Part shown: in pieces, positions 1 to 7,413 of the stretch
Position numbering within the stretch: the stretch's first letter is position 1
Layout of the letters: every line of letters starts with the position of its first letter
From: an uncultured Chitinophagaceae bacterium
GTDB taxonomy: Bacteria; Bacteroidota; Bacteroidia; Chitinophagales; Chitinophagaceae
Direction: 5' to 3'
Assembly (NCBI GenBank): GCA_937873715.1
Contig: CALMYJ010000033.1
Span: forward strand, 1-32,679
DNA length: 32,679 nt
Notes under the pieces: generated by a model
Seen by the model: the letters and a program-made list of their open reading frames with translations, nothing else
Databases searched by the model: none
Told to the model about the DNA's origin: nothing
Position numbers and translations under genes: made by a program

Positions 1-855
1 GCAGGCTATACTTTTACCGGGTGGAGTGGCGATGCCAGCGGTACTAATACCAGCACTTCAGTAACGATGAACAGCAACAAATCGGTTACGGCAAACTTCC
101 AGCTTAGTTCAGTACCAACCACCATCCGTATTGAAGATGATGCCACAACAGCCACAGGCCTGTGCCTCTACGAAGGCACTATCAGCAATAACAGTGGTGC
201 CAATAATGGCAAAGTGATTAACCTGACCAATTCAACTGCCAAAGGCGTTAACTGGAGAGTAGGCGTACCGGCTTCAGGTTCGTATACCTTAAACTGGCGT
301 TACGTAAACAGCAGCACCAGCAACACGTACAGCATGAGGCTGATTGTAAATGGTGTTACGATCAACGAAACACTGGCATTCCCAAAAACCAGCAGCAGCA
401 CAGTATTTGCCAATACAACGGCTACGGTTACCCTAAATTCAGGCAACAATACAATCAGGCTGGAAAGCATTACAAACAATGCCACCGCTGATATTGACTG
501 GATTGAAATAACCGGCAACAACCCTGCCGCAGCAAATTGTGGAGCAGCCAGGTCAATGTTAAATAGCACGATGACGAATAGTGAAGTGGTACCTGCAATT
601 CAAAAAGCTGGATTATATCCCAACCCGGCAAATGGCACAGTGTATGCGATAGTGCATCTTCCTGTTGCAGATAAGGTATCTATAACGATAATCAACGCTA
701 CGGGCAGCATCATTAGCAGCACGGGCAGCAGGTTAACCCCACCCGGTTATCAAAGAATTGCTTTAAATATAGCTGGTCAAAAAAGCGGTATATATACCGT
801 TGTTGTTTCGGGTACATCAACCGGCAGAAAAACATATAAATTAATTATTCAATAA
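1..855 (+). CDS. Secreted T9SS protein, C-terminal part (InlB-type repeat, carbohydrate-binding module, type A sorting tail); 5' end outside window
   Basis: The reading frame is open from base 1, so only the last 284 residues are visible. They begin inside a divergent InlB B-repeat (GYTFTGWSGDASG, then SVTMNSNKSVTANF). Next comes a beta-sandwich of about residues 38-172 with the feel of a CBM6/CBM35 module (RIEDD at its start, SGSYTLNWRY in the middle, ADIDWIEI at its end). A T9SS type A sorting tail follows from about residue 205 (YPNPANGTVYAIV, then KSGIYTVVV, ending KLIIQ). Such tails direct export by the type IX system and attachment to or release from the cell surface. Enzymes built this way in Bacteroidota are often polysaccharide lyases or glycosidases, but the catalytic part, if any, lies upstream, so substrate and activity are unknown. 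An ATG at 67 is internal and is not the start. Confidence 0.85.
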   Translation, partial: AGYTFTGWSGDASGTNTSTSVTMNSNKSVTANFQLSSVPTTIRIEDDATTATGLCLYEGTISNNSGANNGKVINLTNSTAKGVNWRVGVPASGSYTLNWRYVNSSTSNTYSMRLIVNGVTINETLAFPKTSSSTVFANTTATVTLNSGNNTIRLESITNNATADIDWIEITGNNPAAANCGAARSMLNSTMTNSEVVPAIQKAGLYPNPANGTVYAIVHLPVADKVSITIINATGSIISSTGSRLTPPGYQRIALNIAGQKSGIYTVVVSGTSTGRKTYKLIIQ

Positions 856-926
856 AAAATATTGCTGGCCTTTCAAGAAAAAAACGCCCCGTTTTAACGC
901 ACATTATCCTGTAGTTACTAACCCTT

Positions 927-956
927 AAGCTGCATCTTAACCGATGCAGCTTTTTT
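927..956 (+). terminator. Rho-independent terminator
   Basis: A perfect 10-bp stem (AAGCTGCATC at 927-936 pairing with 943-952) with a 6-base loop runs into a stretch of six T. It lies 72 bp after the stop of the T9SS protein gene and fits as its terminator. Confidence 0.85.
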
Positions 957-1054
957 ATGAATTATTAATTTTTAGAATCATATAACCATGTGTTAATATT
1001 TTATAAAAACCTTAAAAAACATGATATAAACAATATAAAATTCAATTTTACTCC

Positions 1055-1062
1055 TATTTTTG
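1055..1062 (+). promoter_or_regulatory. Bacteroidota -7 promoter element (TAnnTTTG)
   Basis: TATTTTTG matches the Bacteroidota sigma factor -7 consensus exactly. It ends 23 bp before the ATG at 1086 and lies downstream of the preceding terminator. No convincing TTG -33 element is visible. Its position also argues against the upstream start at 990, which would precede the promoter. Confidence 0.55.
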
Positions 1063-1085
1063 CCCTGTTCTTAATAATTCAAAAA

Positions 1086-1412
1086 ATGAAGGCTATCATA
1101 AAATATACCGTAGCGCTCTTCCTCATCAGCATATTTGTGCTGCATGGAGCTGCACCCCTGGTAGCCGGTTTTTTGCAAAAGAACAATGCAGAAATTTCCA
1201 GCCTTTATTCGGATATGGAAAACGGTAAAGAAAACCCTGAGCAAAAGGGTACCGAAGAGGTTAAAGACCTGTATTTGCATTATACCACTTTGAAACCTCT
1301 ATGCCATGGCTGGTTTAATAAGGGTATTACAATCATTTTACCCCCGGTGGGTATAGATATCCCCCACCCGGGTATATCTATACCCACTCCCCCTCCCGAA
1401 CAACTGGGCTGA
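1086..1412 (+). CDS. Small exported or membrane-anchored protein, unknown function
   Basis: A 108-residue protein that I do not recognise. It starts with a hydrophobic segment (about residues 5-25, KYTVALFLISIFVLHGAAP) that could be an uncleaved anchor or a signal peptide. A polar, charged middle (about 30-65) follows. The tail from about 84 is rich in Pro, Gly and Ile (PPVGIDIPHPG, ISIPTPPPEQLG). I chose the ATG at 1086 over the upstream start at 990 because it follows a TAnnTTTG element and an A-rich stretch and places the hydrophobic segment at the N-terminus. It is probably its own transcription unit, since a terminator precedes it; the next gene starts 88 bp later. The coding strand of the tail contains a perfect 14-bp inverted repeat. 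Confidence 0.6.
   Translation: MKAIIKYTVALFLISIFVLHGAAPLVAGFLQKNNAEISSLYSDMENGKENPEQKGTEEVKDLYLHYTTLKPLCHGWFNKGITIILPPVGIDIPHPGISIPTPPPEQLG
1347..1387. repeat. Perfect 14-bp inverted repeat inside a coding tail
   Basis: GTGGGTATAGATAT at 1347-1360 is exactly complementary to ATATCTATACCCAC at 1374-1387, with a 13-base spacer. It encodes the VGIDIP and GISIPT parts of the small protein's tail. No T-run follows, so it is not a standard terminator. It may be an mRNA hairpin, a binding site, or a by-product of the repeated peptide pattern. Confidence 0.7.
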
Positions 1413-1500
1413 TTTTTATTTGCACTTCACTGATGCAACTTCACCATGCCCCATTGTAAAGGGCTCCAGATTCATTTATTCATTTTTAAATCTTACTACC

Positions 1501-1956
1501 ATGAACACAGTATATAACAACCTGAAAAAAGCAATCTTATTTGTATTTGCCATTTTAGCCGTATCGGCTGTATCCGCTCAGAGCCTGTCCGACAACCAGA
1601 TTAAGAAAAATGTGGTATCAATAGATGGCCCTTTGCAAAAAATTGTGCAATTAAAGCCTACTGAATTTGAGTATGATACTCAAAAATACAAACACCTTCA
1701 GCTTAAATCAGGCAAGCAATTTGGCTTTAATGCCGAAGAAGTGCAGAATGTGCTTCCGGAATTGGTAACTGAAAAAAACATCTCTTTCATGTTTGGTAAA
1801 AACAGCTACAGGGATGCAAAAATAAAAACAGTGGATGAAGCCAGCCTGATTCCATTACTGGTTGCTTCCATCAAAGAACTGGAACAACAAATTGCACAAC
1901 TGAAAGCAGAAATGCAAACCGTAAAAAGTAATAAAGCACTCTCCGGGGTGTATTAA
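1501..1956 (+). CDS. Small exported S74-like protein (tail-fibre intramolecular chaperone domain)
   Basis: A 151-residue protein with a signal peptide (residues 1 to about 26, ending AVSAVSAQ). An S74/intramolecular chaperone-like segment follows: SDNQIKKNV at 30-38, then LKPTEFEYD and FGFNAEEVQNVLPELV, the usual order in this family. The C-terminus (about 120-143) is a short coiled coil (LEQQIAQLKAEMQTVK). In phage tail spikes, S74 domains trimerise the fibre and cut themselves off with a Ser-Lys dyad; S30 and K35 sit where that dyad is expected. Here no fibre precedes the domain, so the mature protein would be almost only the chaperone part. The ATG at 1501 was chosen over 1420 because it begins the signal peptide. 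A near -7 match (TTTATTTG, 1415-1422) lies upstream. Confidence 0.72.
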   Translation: MNTVYNNLKKAILFVFAILAVSAVSAQSLSDNQIKKNVVSIDGPLQKIVQLKPTEFEYDTQKYKHLQLKSGKQFGFNAEEVQNVLPELVTEKNISFMFGKNSYRDAKIKTVDEASLIPLLVASIKELEQQIAQLKAEMQTVKSNKALSGVY

Positions 1957-1976
1957 ACTACATTACATCAACAGTT

Positions 1977-2007
1977 AGCCCCGGGAGAAATACCCGGGGC
2001 TTTTTTT
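1977..2007 (+). terminator. Rho-independent terminator
   Basis: A 9-bp GC-rich stem (AGCCCCGGG at 1977-1985 pairing with 1993-2001), a 7-base loop, then a run of seven T. It lies 20 bp after the S74-like gene. Confidence 0.9.
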
Positions 2008-2049
2008 ATACCAAAGTGGAAACATGAAGGGCTATATACATGGCCTTTA

Positions 2050-2057
2050 TATCTTTG
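2050..2057 (+). promoter_or_regulatory. -7 promoter element immediately before the ATG (leaderless mRNA predicted)
   Basis: TATCTTTG is an exact TAnnTTTG match ending 4 nt before the ATG at 2062. With the usual spacing, transcription would begin at or within a few bases of the start codon. Confidence 0.6.
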
Positions 2058-2061
2058 CAAC

Positions 2062-2526
2062 ATGAAAATTTTAATGGTATGCCTCGGCAATATTTGCCGC
2101 AGCCCTATGGCAGAGGGTATTTTACAACATAAAGCACAGGCAGCAGGATTAAACTGGTTTATTGACAGCGCTGGCACCAACGGCTACCACAATGGCGAAA
2201 GGCCGCATCGCTTATCTCAAAAAGTTTCTAAGCTGAATGGTATAGATATCAGCCAGCAGGTAAGCCGCCCTTTTGTAAAAGAAGATTTTGAAAGGTTTGA
2301 TAAAATTTACGCTATGGCAGGCGATGTAATAGATGAAATGAAAGCCATTGCAGGAAACAGGTTCGATACATCTAAGGTAGATTTATTACTCAATGAACTT
2401 TACCCGGGTGAAAATGCCGATGTACCCGATCCCTGGTACGGCACCGAGCCCGGCTTTCATGAAGTATTTGAATTAATTGAAGAAGCCTGCGAAGCTATCA
2501 TTGCAAAAGCCACGATACCACAATAA
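2062..2526 (+). CDS. Low-molecular-weight protein-tyrosine phosphatase
   Basis: A 154-residue cytoplasmic phosphatase of the LMW-PTP family, which removes phosphate from protein tyrosines through a cysteinyl-phosphate intermediate. The N-terminal P-loop is complete (VCLGNICRS; nucleophile C7, R13, S14), and the general acid loop VPDPW supplies D123. The length is normal for the family. In other bacteria these enzymes often sit beside exopolysaccharide tyrosine kinases; no such gene is near here, so the substrate cannot be inferred. It begins directly after an exact -7 element and follows a strong terminator, so it is probably transcribed alone or together with hisS, 91 bp downstream. Confidence 0.93.
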   Translation: MKILMVCLGNICRSPMAEGILQHKAQAAGLNWFIDSAGTNGYHNGERPHRLSQKVSKLNGIDISQQVSRPFVKEDFERFDKIYAMAGDVIDEMKAIAGNRFDTSKVDLLLNELYPGENADVPDPWYGTEPGFHEVFELIEEACEAIIAKATIPQ

Positions 2527-2550
2527 AAGCGAAAATTAAAAAGCAAAAAA

Positions 2551-2607
2551 CAATTCACCATTCCCATTGACCATTCCCCATTCCCCATTCACCACTAACC
2601 ATCCACC
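2551..2607. repeat. Low-complexity tract of CCATTC-type short repeats
   Basis: The stretch between the phosphatase gene and hisS is made of variants of the heptamer CCATTCC/CCATTCA (ATTCACC, ATTCCC, CCATTCCCC repeated, then looser copies). It lies in what would be the 5' leader of hisS, ending 10 bp before its ATG. Confidence 0.65.
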
Positions 2608-2617
2608 ATACAGAAAT

Positions 2618-4003
2618 ATGCCCAAACCTTCATTACCCCAGGGAACAAGAGATTTTGCAGCAGACGTTGTAAGAAAACGCCAGTACATTTTTAACACTAT
2701 AAAATCTGTATTTGAACTGTACAGCTTTGAGCCGCTGGAAACACCGGCTATGGAAAACCTGGATACACTCATAGGAAAATATGGAGAGGAAGGGGATAAA
2801 CTGATGTTTAAAATTTTAAATAACGGCATCAGCAACCCGAAAAATATTGAAAAGTCTAAAGCCGGATTTGAAAAAGTACTGGAAGGTAAAAGCAGCAGCG
2901 ACCTTACTGAAAGAGCGTTAAAATACGATCTCACTATTCCCTTTGCCCGTTATGTAGCCATGAACCATGGCCGGCTAACTTTCCCATTCAGGCGTTACCA
3001 AATACAACCGGTTTGGCGGGGCGATAGTCCGCAAAAAGGCCGCTACCGGGAGTTTACCCAATGCGATGCCGATGTGGTGGGCAGTAAATCGTTGCTTAAT
3101 GAAGCAGAACTGGCATTGATTTACCACGACGTATTTACAAAGCTTGGCATTGCAGGATACGAACTGCGGCTCAACAACAGGAAGATACTGGCTGCCCTTG
3201 CCGAAACCTGCCAGGCTGCCGATAAAACCGTTGCCATTACCACAGCCATCGACAAGCTGGATAAAATAGGGATGGAAAGAGTAAAAGAAGAATTACTGCA
3301 AAAAGAACTAACGGCCACGCAGGTAGCCCTTATTGAACGCTACCTCAGTATGGATACCCAACCGGGTATCACCTTAACGAATGCAGAAAAAATTGCTTTT
3401 TTAAAAAATTTCTTTGCTGCATCCGAAACCGGTATGCAGGGCATAGCAGAGCTGGAATACATTATTGAAATGCTGCCACCCGAAGTACACCTGGTCATCG
3501 ATACCACTTTGGCCAGGGGCCTCAATTATTACACGGGTGCCATCTTTGAAGCCAAAGCCCCTGCTGCGGTAAAAATAGGCAGCATCGGTGGCGGCGGCCG
3601 TTATGATGATCTTACAGGCCTGTTTGATGTACCCGGCATACCGGGGGTAGGCATCAGCTTTGGGGTAGACAGGATTTATGATGTACTTACCGAACTCAAT
3701 CTTTTTCCTGCTGAAGTTCAGCAGGGCACAAAAGCCATATTCTTCAATATGGGCGAAGCCGAAAGTTACTATGCTTTTGGTATTATGCAACGAATGAGAG
3801 CCGCCGGCATTTCATGCGAAATGTACCATGAGCCTGCAAAAATTGCCAAACAGTTTTCGTATTCTGAAAAAAAGCAGATAGGCTATGCCGTTATTATCGG
3901 TAGCAGGGAAATAGAACAACATTATTGCGTGGTGAAAAACTTAGCCACCGGCCTGCAGGAAGTAGTGGTATTCGACAACCTTGCGGCCTACCTCGGTCGT
4001 TAA
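2618..4003 (+). CDS. hisS: Histidyl-tRNA synthetase
   Basis: A 461-residue class II aminoacyl-tRNA synthetase that charges tRNA-His. The N-terminus has the family opening LPQGTRDF (6-13). Motif 2 lies at about 124-147 (FRRYQIQPVWRGD, then GRYREFTQCD). The histidine-specific signatures are RGLNYYTG (300-307) and GGGGRYDDL (324-332), followed by motif 3 (GISFGVDRIYD, 345-355). The C-terminal anticodon-binding domain starts near 370. The frame stays open upstream to 2567, but that extension is the low-complexity CCATTC tract, so the ATG at 2618 is chosen. It converges with the thiolase gene, 3 bp apart. Confidence 0.97.
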   Translation: MPKPSLPQGTRDFAADVVRKRQYIFNTIKSVFELYSFEPLETPAMENLDTLIGKYGEEGDKLMFKILNNGISNPKNIEKSKAGFEKVLEGKSSSDLTERALKYDLTIPFARYVAMNHGRLTFPFRRYQIQPVWRGDSPQKGRYREFTQCDADVVGSKSLLNEAELALIYHDVFTKLGIAGYELRLNNRKILAALAETCQAADKTVAITTAIDKLDKIGMERVKEELLQKELTATQVALIERYLSMDTQPGITLTNAEKIAFLKNFFAASETGMQGIAELEYIIEMLPPEVHLVIDTTLARGLNYYTGAIFEAKAPAAVKIGSIGGGGRYDDLTGLFDVPGIPGVGISFGVDRIYDVLTELNLFPAEVQQGTKAIFFNMGEAESYYAFGIMQRMRAAGISCEMYHEPAKIAKQFSYSEKKQIGYAVIIGSREIEQHYCVVKNLATGLQEVVVFDNLAAYLGR

Positions 4004-4006
4004 CCG

Positions 4007-5200
4007 TTATACAGTTTCAACAATCAAAGCAGCCCCCTGCCCCACCCCAACACACATGGTGGCGAGGCCGTACTTGCCTTTACGTTTTTTCAGTTCATGC
4101 ACCAGGGTGGTAATGATGCGAACACCACTGCAGCCCAATGGGTGCCCTAATGCAATGGCACCGCCATTTACATTTACTTTTTCTAAGTCAAGCCCTAAAT
4201 CGTGTATGCAGGCAATACTTTGCGATGCAAAAGCCTCATTCAACTCTATCAAATCCATATCGCTTACGGTAAGGCCTGCACGCTGTAATGCTTTGGCCGT
4301 AGCAGGCACGGGGCCAATGCCCATGATGGCTGGGTCAACCCCGGCAACCGCCATACTTACAATACGGGCCATAGGCTGCAGGTTGTATTTAACCACAGCA
4401 GTTTCAGCAGCTAAAAGCAGGGCAGCAGCCCCGTCATTTATCCCACTGCTGTTGCCTGCAGTTACGGTACCATCTTTTACAAAGGCCGGTTTTAGAGTGG
4501 CCAGCGCCCCAAGCGATGTTTCTCTTGGATGCTCATCTTTATAAAAATCAAACACATTTTTTCCATCCTGTACCGTTACCGGCACTATCTCCTCTTCAAA
4601 GCGGCCCGCTGCATACGCTGCCGCATATTTTTGCTGGCTGGAAAGAGCAAAGCCATCCTGGGCCTGCCTGCTGATACCCCATTGCTTCGCAATATTTTCC
4701 GCCGTTTCGCCCATCGAATACGGGTGATACAGGGCGGCTAACTTTTCATTGATAAAGCGCCAGCCCATAGTGGTATCGTATAAAGCTGTATCTCTTGAAA
4801 AAGCACTGCCCGATTTGGACACAACAAAAGGTGCCCTTGTCATACTCTCTACCCCACCGACTATCAGCAGTTCGCCATCGCCGCACCTAATAGCCCTTGC
4901 GGCATCCATTACAGCCTGCATGCCTGATGCACAAAGCCGGTTAACTGTACTGCCACTAACGGTTACGGGCAGCCCGGCAAGCAAGGCAGCCATCCTGGCT
5001 ACATTACGGTTATCTTCGCCACTTTGATTGGCAGCACCGGCAATCACATCTTCAATAGCCGATACCTCCGCAGTATTATTCCTGCGGATAAGTGCCTTAA
5101 TGACCAGCGCCAGCAAATCATCGGGTCTTATTGTACTTAAGGCGCCGCCATATTTACCTATGGGCGTACGTACCGCATCTATAATGTAAGCTGTTTGCAT
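4007..5200 (-). CDS. Thiolase (acetyl-CoA / 3-oxoadipyl-CoA acyltransferase type)
   Basis: A complete 397-residue thiolase, which cleaves 3-ketoacyl-CoA with CoA or runs the reverse condensation. The acyl-accepting cysteine is C90 (VNRLCASGMQA), the catalytic histidine H353 (GGAIALGHPLG) and the second cysteine C383 (TMCVGVGQG). Several stretches resemble the PcaF/PaaJ 3-oxoadipyl-CoA thiolase branch (ANQSGEDNRNVARMA, MGIGPVPAT, DEHPRETSL). No aromatic-degradation genes are nearby, so a general role in fatty-acid or amino-acid breakdown is equally possible. It is transcribed away from rlmN and has no clear -7 element. Confidence 0.92.
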   Translation of the reverse strand: MQTAYIIDAVRTPIGKYGGALSTIRPDDLLALVIKALIRRNNTAEVSAIEDVIAGAANQSGEDNRNVARMAALLAGLPVTVSGSTVNRLCASGMQAVMDAARAIRCGDGELLIVGGVESMTRAPFVVSKSGSAFSRDTALYDTTMGWRFINEKLAALYHPYSMGETAENIAKQWGISRQAQDGFALSSQQKYAAAYAAGRFEEEIVPVTVQDGKNVFDFYKDEHPRETSLGALATLKPAFVKDGTVTAGNSSGINDGAAALLLAAETAVVKYNLQPMARIVSMAVAGVDPAIMGIGPVPATAKALQRAGLTVSDMDLIELNEAFASQSIACIHDLGLDLEKVNVNGGAIALGHPLGCSGVRIITTLVHELKKRKGKYGLATMCVGVGQGAALIVETV

Positions 5201-5316
5201 AACTGCTCGATTTTTCTGTATTGTACCGGGCCGCAGTAAAAATCCTCCGGCTATAAAATGGATGACAACCCCTATTGCAATATAAACAAATATCCGCCCA
5301 TGCTTTACTGGTTTTG

Positions 5317-5324
5317 TATCTTTG
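5317..5324 (+). promoter_or_regulatory. -7 promoter element immediately before the rlmN ATG (leaderless mRNA predicted)
   Basis: TATCTTTG, identical to the element before the phosphatase gene and again ending 4 nt before the ATG (5329). This placement supports 5329 over the in-frame start at 5275. Confidence 0.6.
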
Positions 5325-5328
5325 CCGC

Positions 5329-6369
5329 ATGGTTACCACAAAGCCTAACATACGCCACCTCGATATTACAGCCCTTGCGGAATACTTTGCCGGTATTGGC
5401 GAAAAAAAGTTTCGTACCAAACAGGTACATGAGTGGATTTGGAAAAAAAATGCACAGTCTTTTGAAGACATGACCGATGTATCCAAAGAACTTCGGCAAA
5501 AACTGGCTGAATCATTTTCATTTCCTGCTCTGCTGGTAGATGCCACCCAATACAGCAGCGATGGCACCATTAAATCCAGGTTTTCCACTCATGATGGTTA
5601 TAAAATTGAAGGCGTATTAATACCCACAGAAAAAAGAAATACCGCCTGCGTATCTTCTCAAATAGGCTGCAGCCTTACCTGTAAGTTTTGCGCTACCGGC
5701 AAAATGGAACGCAAGCGCAACCTCGATTACGATGAGATATACAACCAGGTGGCCCTCATCAACCAGCAAAGCGAAAGCACATACAATAAAAAACTTTCTA
5801 ACGTAGTGTTTATGGGTATGGGTGAGCCACTGCTCAATTATAAAAATGTGCTGAAAGCCATTGATATGCTCACGTCCAACGACGGCCTGGCCATGAGCCC
5901 CAAACGTATTACCGTATCTACTGCCGGTGTGGCAAAAATGATAAGGCAGCTCGGGGATGATAAAGTACGCTTTAACCTGGCTCTGTCGCTGCATGCTGCC
6001 GATGATAAAAAACGAAATGATATCATGCCCATCAATGAAAGCAACAATATTGCTGAACTGATAAAAGCGCTTAACTATTTTTACGACAAAACAAAAAATG
6101 ATATTACACTGGAGTATATCCTTTTTAAAAACCTGAACGACTCCTTGGAGGATGCTAATCACCTGATGAAAATTTACCGGCAGATACCCACACATTTAAT
6201 TAATGTAATTGAATACAACCCCATTGATGGCGCCACCTTCCAAAAGCCCGATGAGGAAGCTACCAACGCCTTTACCGGCTACCTGCTTAACAACCGGGTA
6301 AACGTAAGAGTTAGAAGAAGCCGGGGAAAAGATATAGATGCAGCCTGCGGCCAGTTAGCCAATAAGTGA
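5329..6369 (+). CDS. rlmN: Dual-specificity RNA methyltransferase RlmN (23S rRNA A2503 / tRNA A37)
   Basis: A 346-residue radical SAM enzyme that methylates C2 of adenine 2503 in 23S rRNA and adenine 37 in some tRNAs. The iron-sulfur cluster cysteines are C114, C118 and C121 (GCSLTCKFCATG). The two additional catalytic cysteines expected for RlmN are present: C107 (ACVSSQ) and the methyl-carrying C340 (DIDAACGQL). The FMGMGEPLLN stretch is the SAM-contacting GEP region. Length is normal. An earlier in-frame start at 5275 would add 18 residues absent from the family and would precede the promoter element. Confidence 0.96.
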   Translation: MVTTKPNIRHLDITALAEYFAGIGEKKFRTKQVHEWIWKKNAQSFEDMTDVSKELRQKLAESFSFPALLVDATQYSSDGTIKSRFSTHDGYKIEGVLIPTEKRNTACVSSQIGCSLTCKFCATGKMERKRNLDYDEIYNQVALINQQSESTYNKKLSNVVFMGMGEPLLNYKNVLKAIDMLTSNDGLAMSPKRITVSTAGVAKMIRQLGDDKVRFNLALSLHAADDKKRNDIMPINESNNIAELIKALNYFYDKTKNDITLEYILFKNLNDSLEDANHLMKIYRQIPTHLINVIEYNPIDGATFQKPDEEATNAFTGYLLNNRVNVRVRRSRGKDIDAACGQLANK

Positions 6370-6440
6370 GGGGAGGCTGGGTGCTGAATACTGGATAAAA
6401 AACCTTTTAATACTGTTGCAATAACAGCAAAACAAAAACA

Positions 6441-7412
6441 ATGAATAAAAAATTCTACAGCAAATTTACCTCTCCAAAAAACAGTGCCGTAAAAGAAGCC
6501 CACAAACAAGCCAAAAAGAAAGCCAAAAAAGAAAGGGCCGAAGCCATCAATAAACGCTTTGATGAAAAAAGAAGGCTAAAGGCCGAAGCCAAAGCAGCAG
6601 CCGAAAATGCTGTAAAAGAGGTAAAGGAGCAGAAAAAAAGCCCCGTTATAAAAGCTACCGGCGCCACTCCCAATAAGAATTTTAAAGAAATGCCCCTCAA
6701 TAAGTACCTGGCACATTGCGGCGTAAGCAGCAGGCGGGATGCAGTTGAGTTTATTAAAGATGGAAAAGTAAAAGTAAATGACAGCATCATTACAGAACCG
6801 GCGCACCGGGTAACGGGCAACGATACCGTAAAAGTAAATGGCAAGGAGGTGTTTATTTCAAAAAACCTGGTATACGTTTTACTAAATAAACCAAAAGATT
6901 ATATCACCACCACCGATGATCCGCAGGGCAGAAAAACTGTACTGCAACTGGTAAAAGCCGCTACACCGGAAAGAATTTATCCCATCGGCAGGCTCGACCG
7001 TAATACCTCTGGTGTGCTACTGTTAACCAACGATGGTGAGCTTACCCAAAAACTATCGCACCCCAGCTACAATATTAAAAAAGTGTACGAGGTAAAATTA
7101 GATAAGCCACTTACTAAGGCCGATTTCGATAAAATACTATCAGGCATCAGTTTAGAGGATGGCGACATAAAAGCCGATGCACTGGCTTATGCAGATGCAA
7201 GGGATAAAACCATTATTGGTATTGAAATACACAGCGGCCGCAACCGTATTGTTCGCCGCATTTTTGAAAAATTAGGCTACGATGTAAAAGCATTAGACAG
7301 GGTACTATTTGCCAACCTCACCAAAAAAAATGTAGAACGGGGCAAATGGCGTTTTTTATCCGAAAAAGAAATAAGGTTATTGAAATACATGAATGCCGGC
7401 AAGAAAAAATAA
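6441..7412 (+). CDS. RluB/RsuA-type pseudouridine synthase with Lys/Ala-rich N-terminal extension
   Basis: A 323-residue rRNA pseudouridine synthase. An S4 RNA-binding domain occupies about 84-138 (MPLNKYLAHCGVSSRRDAVE), and the catalytic domain follows with its aspartate D186 in GRLDRNTSG. The RsuA/RluB-specific stretches HSGRNRIVRRIFE and VYEVKL are present. Residues 1-80 form a highly basic, Lys/Ala/Glu-rich, low-complexity extension that probably binds RNA or is disordered. The likely target is helix 89 of 23S rRNA, as for RluB, but RsuA-type 16S activity cannot be excluded. It sits 71 bp after rlmN, with a near -7 match (TACTGTTG, 6411-6418), and is followed by a second pseudouridine synthase 1 bp after its stop. 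Confidence 0.93.
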   Translation: MNKKFYSKFTSPKNSAVKEAHKQAKKKAKKERAEAINKRFDEKRRLKAEAKAAAENAVKEVKEQKKSPVIKATGATPNKNFKEMPLNKYLAHCGVSSRRDAVEFIKDGKVKVNDSIITEPAHRVTGNDTVKVNGKEVFISKNLVYVLLNKPKDYITTTDDPQGRKTVLQLVKAATPERIYPIGRLDRNTSGVLLLTNDGELTQKLSHPSYNIKKVYEVKLDKPLTKADFDKILSGISLEDGDIKADALAYADARDKTIIGIEIHSGRNRIVRRIFEKLGYDVKALDRVLFANLTKKNVERGKWRFLSEKEIRLLKYMNAGKKK

Positions 7413-7413
7413 C

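Noticed and set aside
3401..3790. 129-codon minus-strand ORF inside hisS
   Set aside because: Shadow of a conserved gene on the other strand.
3981..4544. 187-codon plus-strand ORF
   Set aside because: Antisense shadow of the thiolase gene, whose catalytic motifs are secure.
5617..6195. 192-codon minus-strand ORF
   Set aside because: Lies entirely inside rlmN, antisense, and has no recognisable features.
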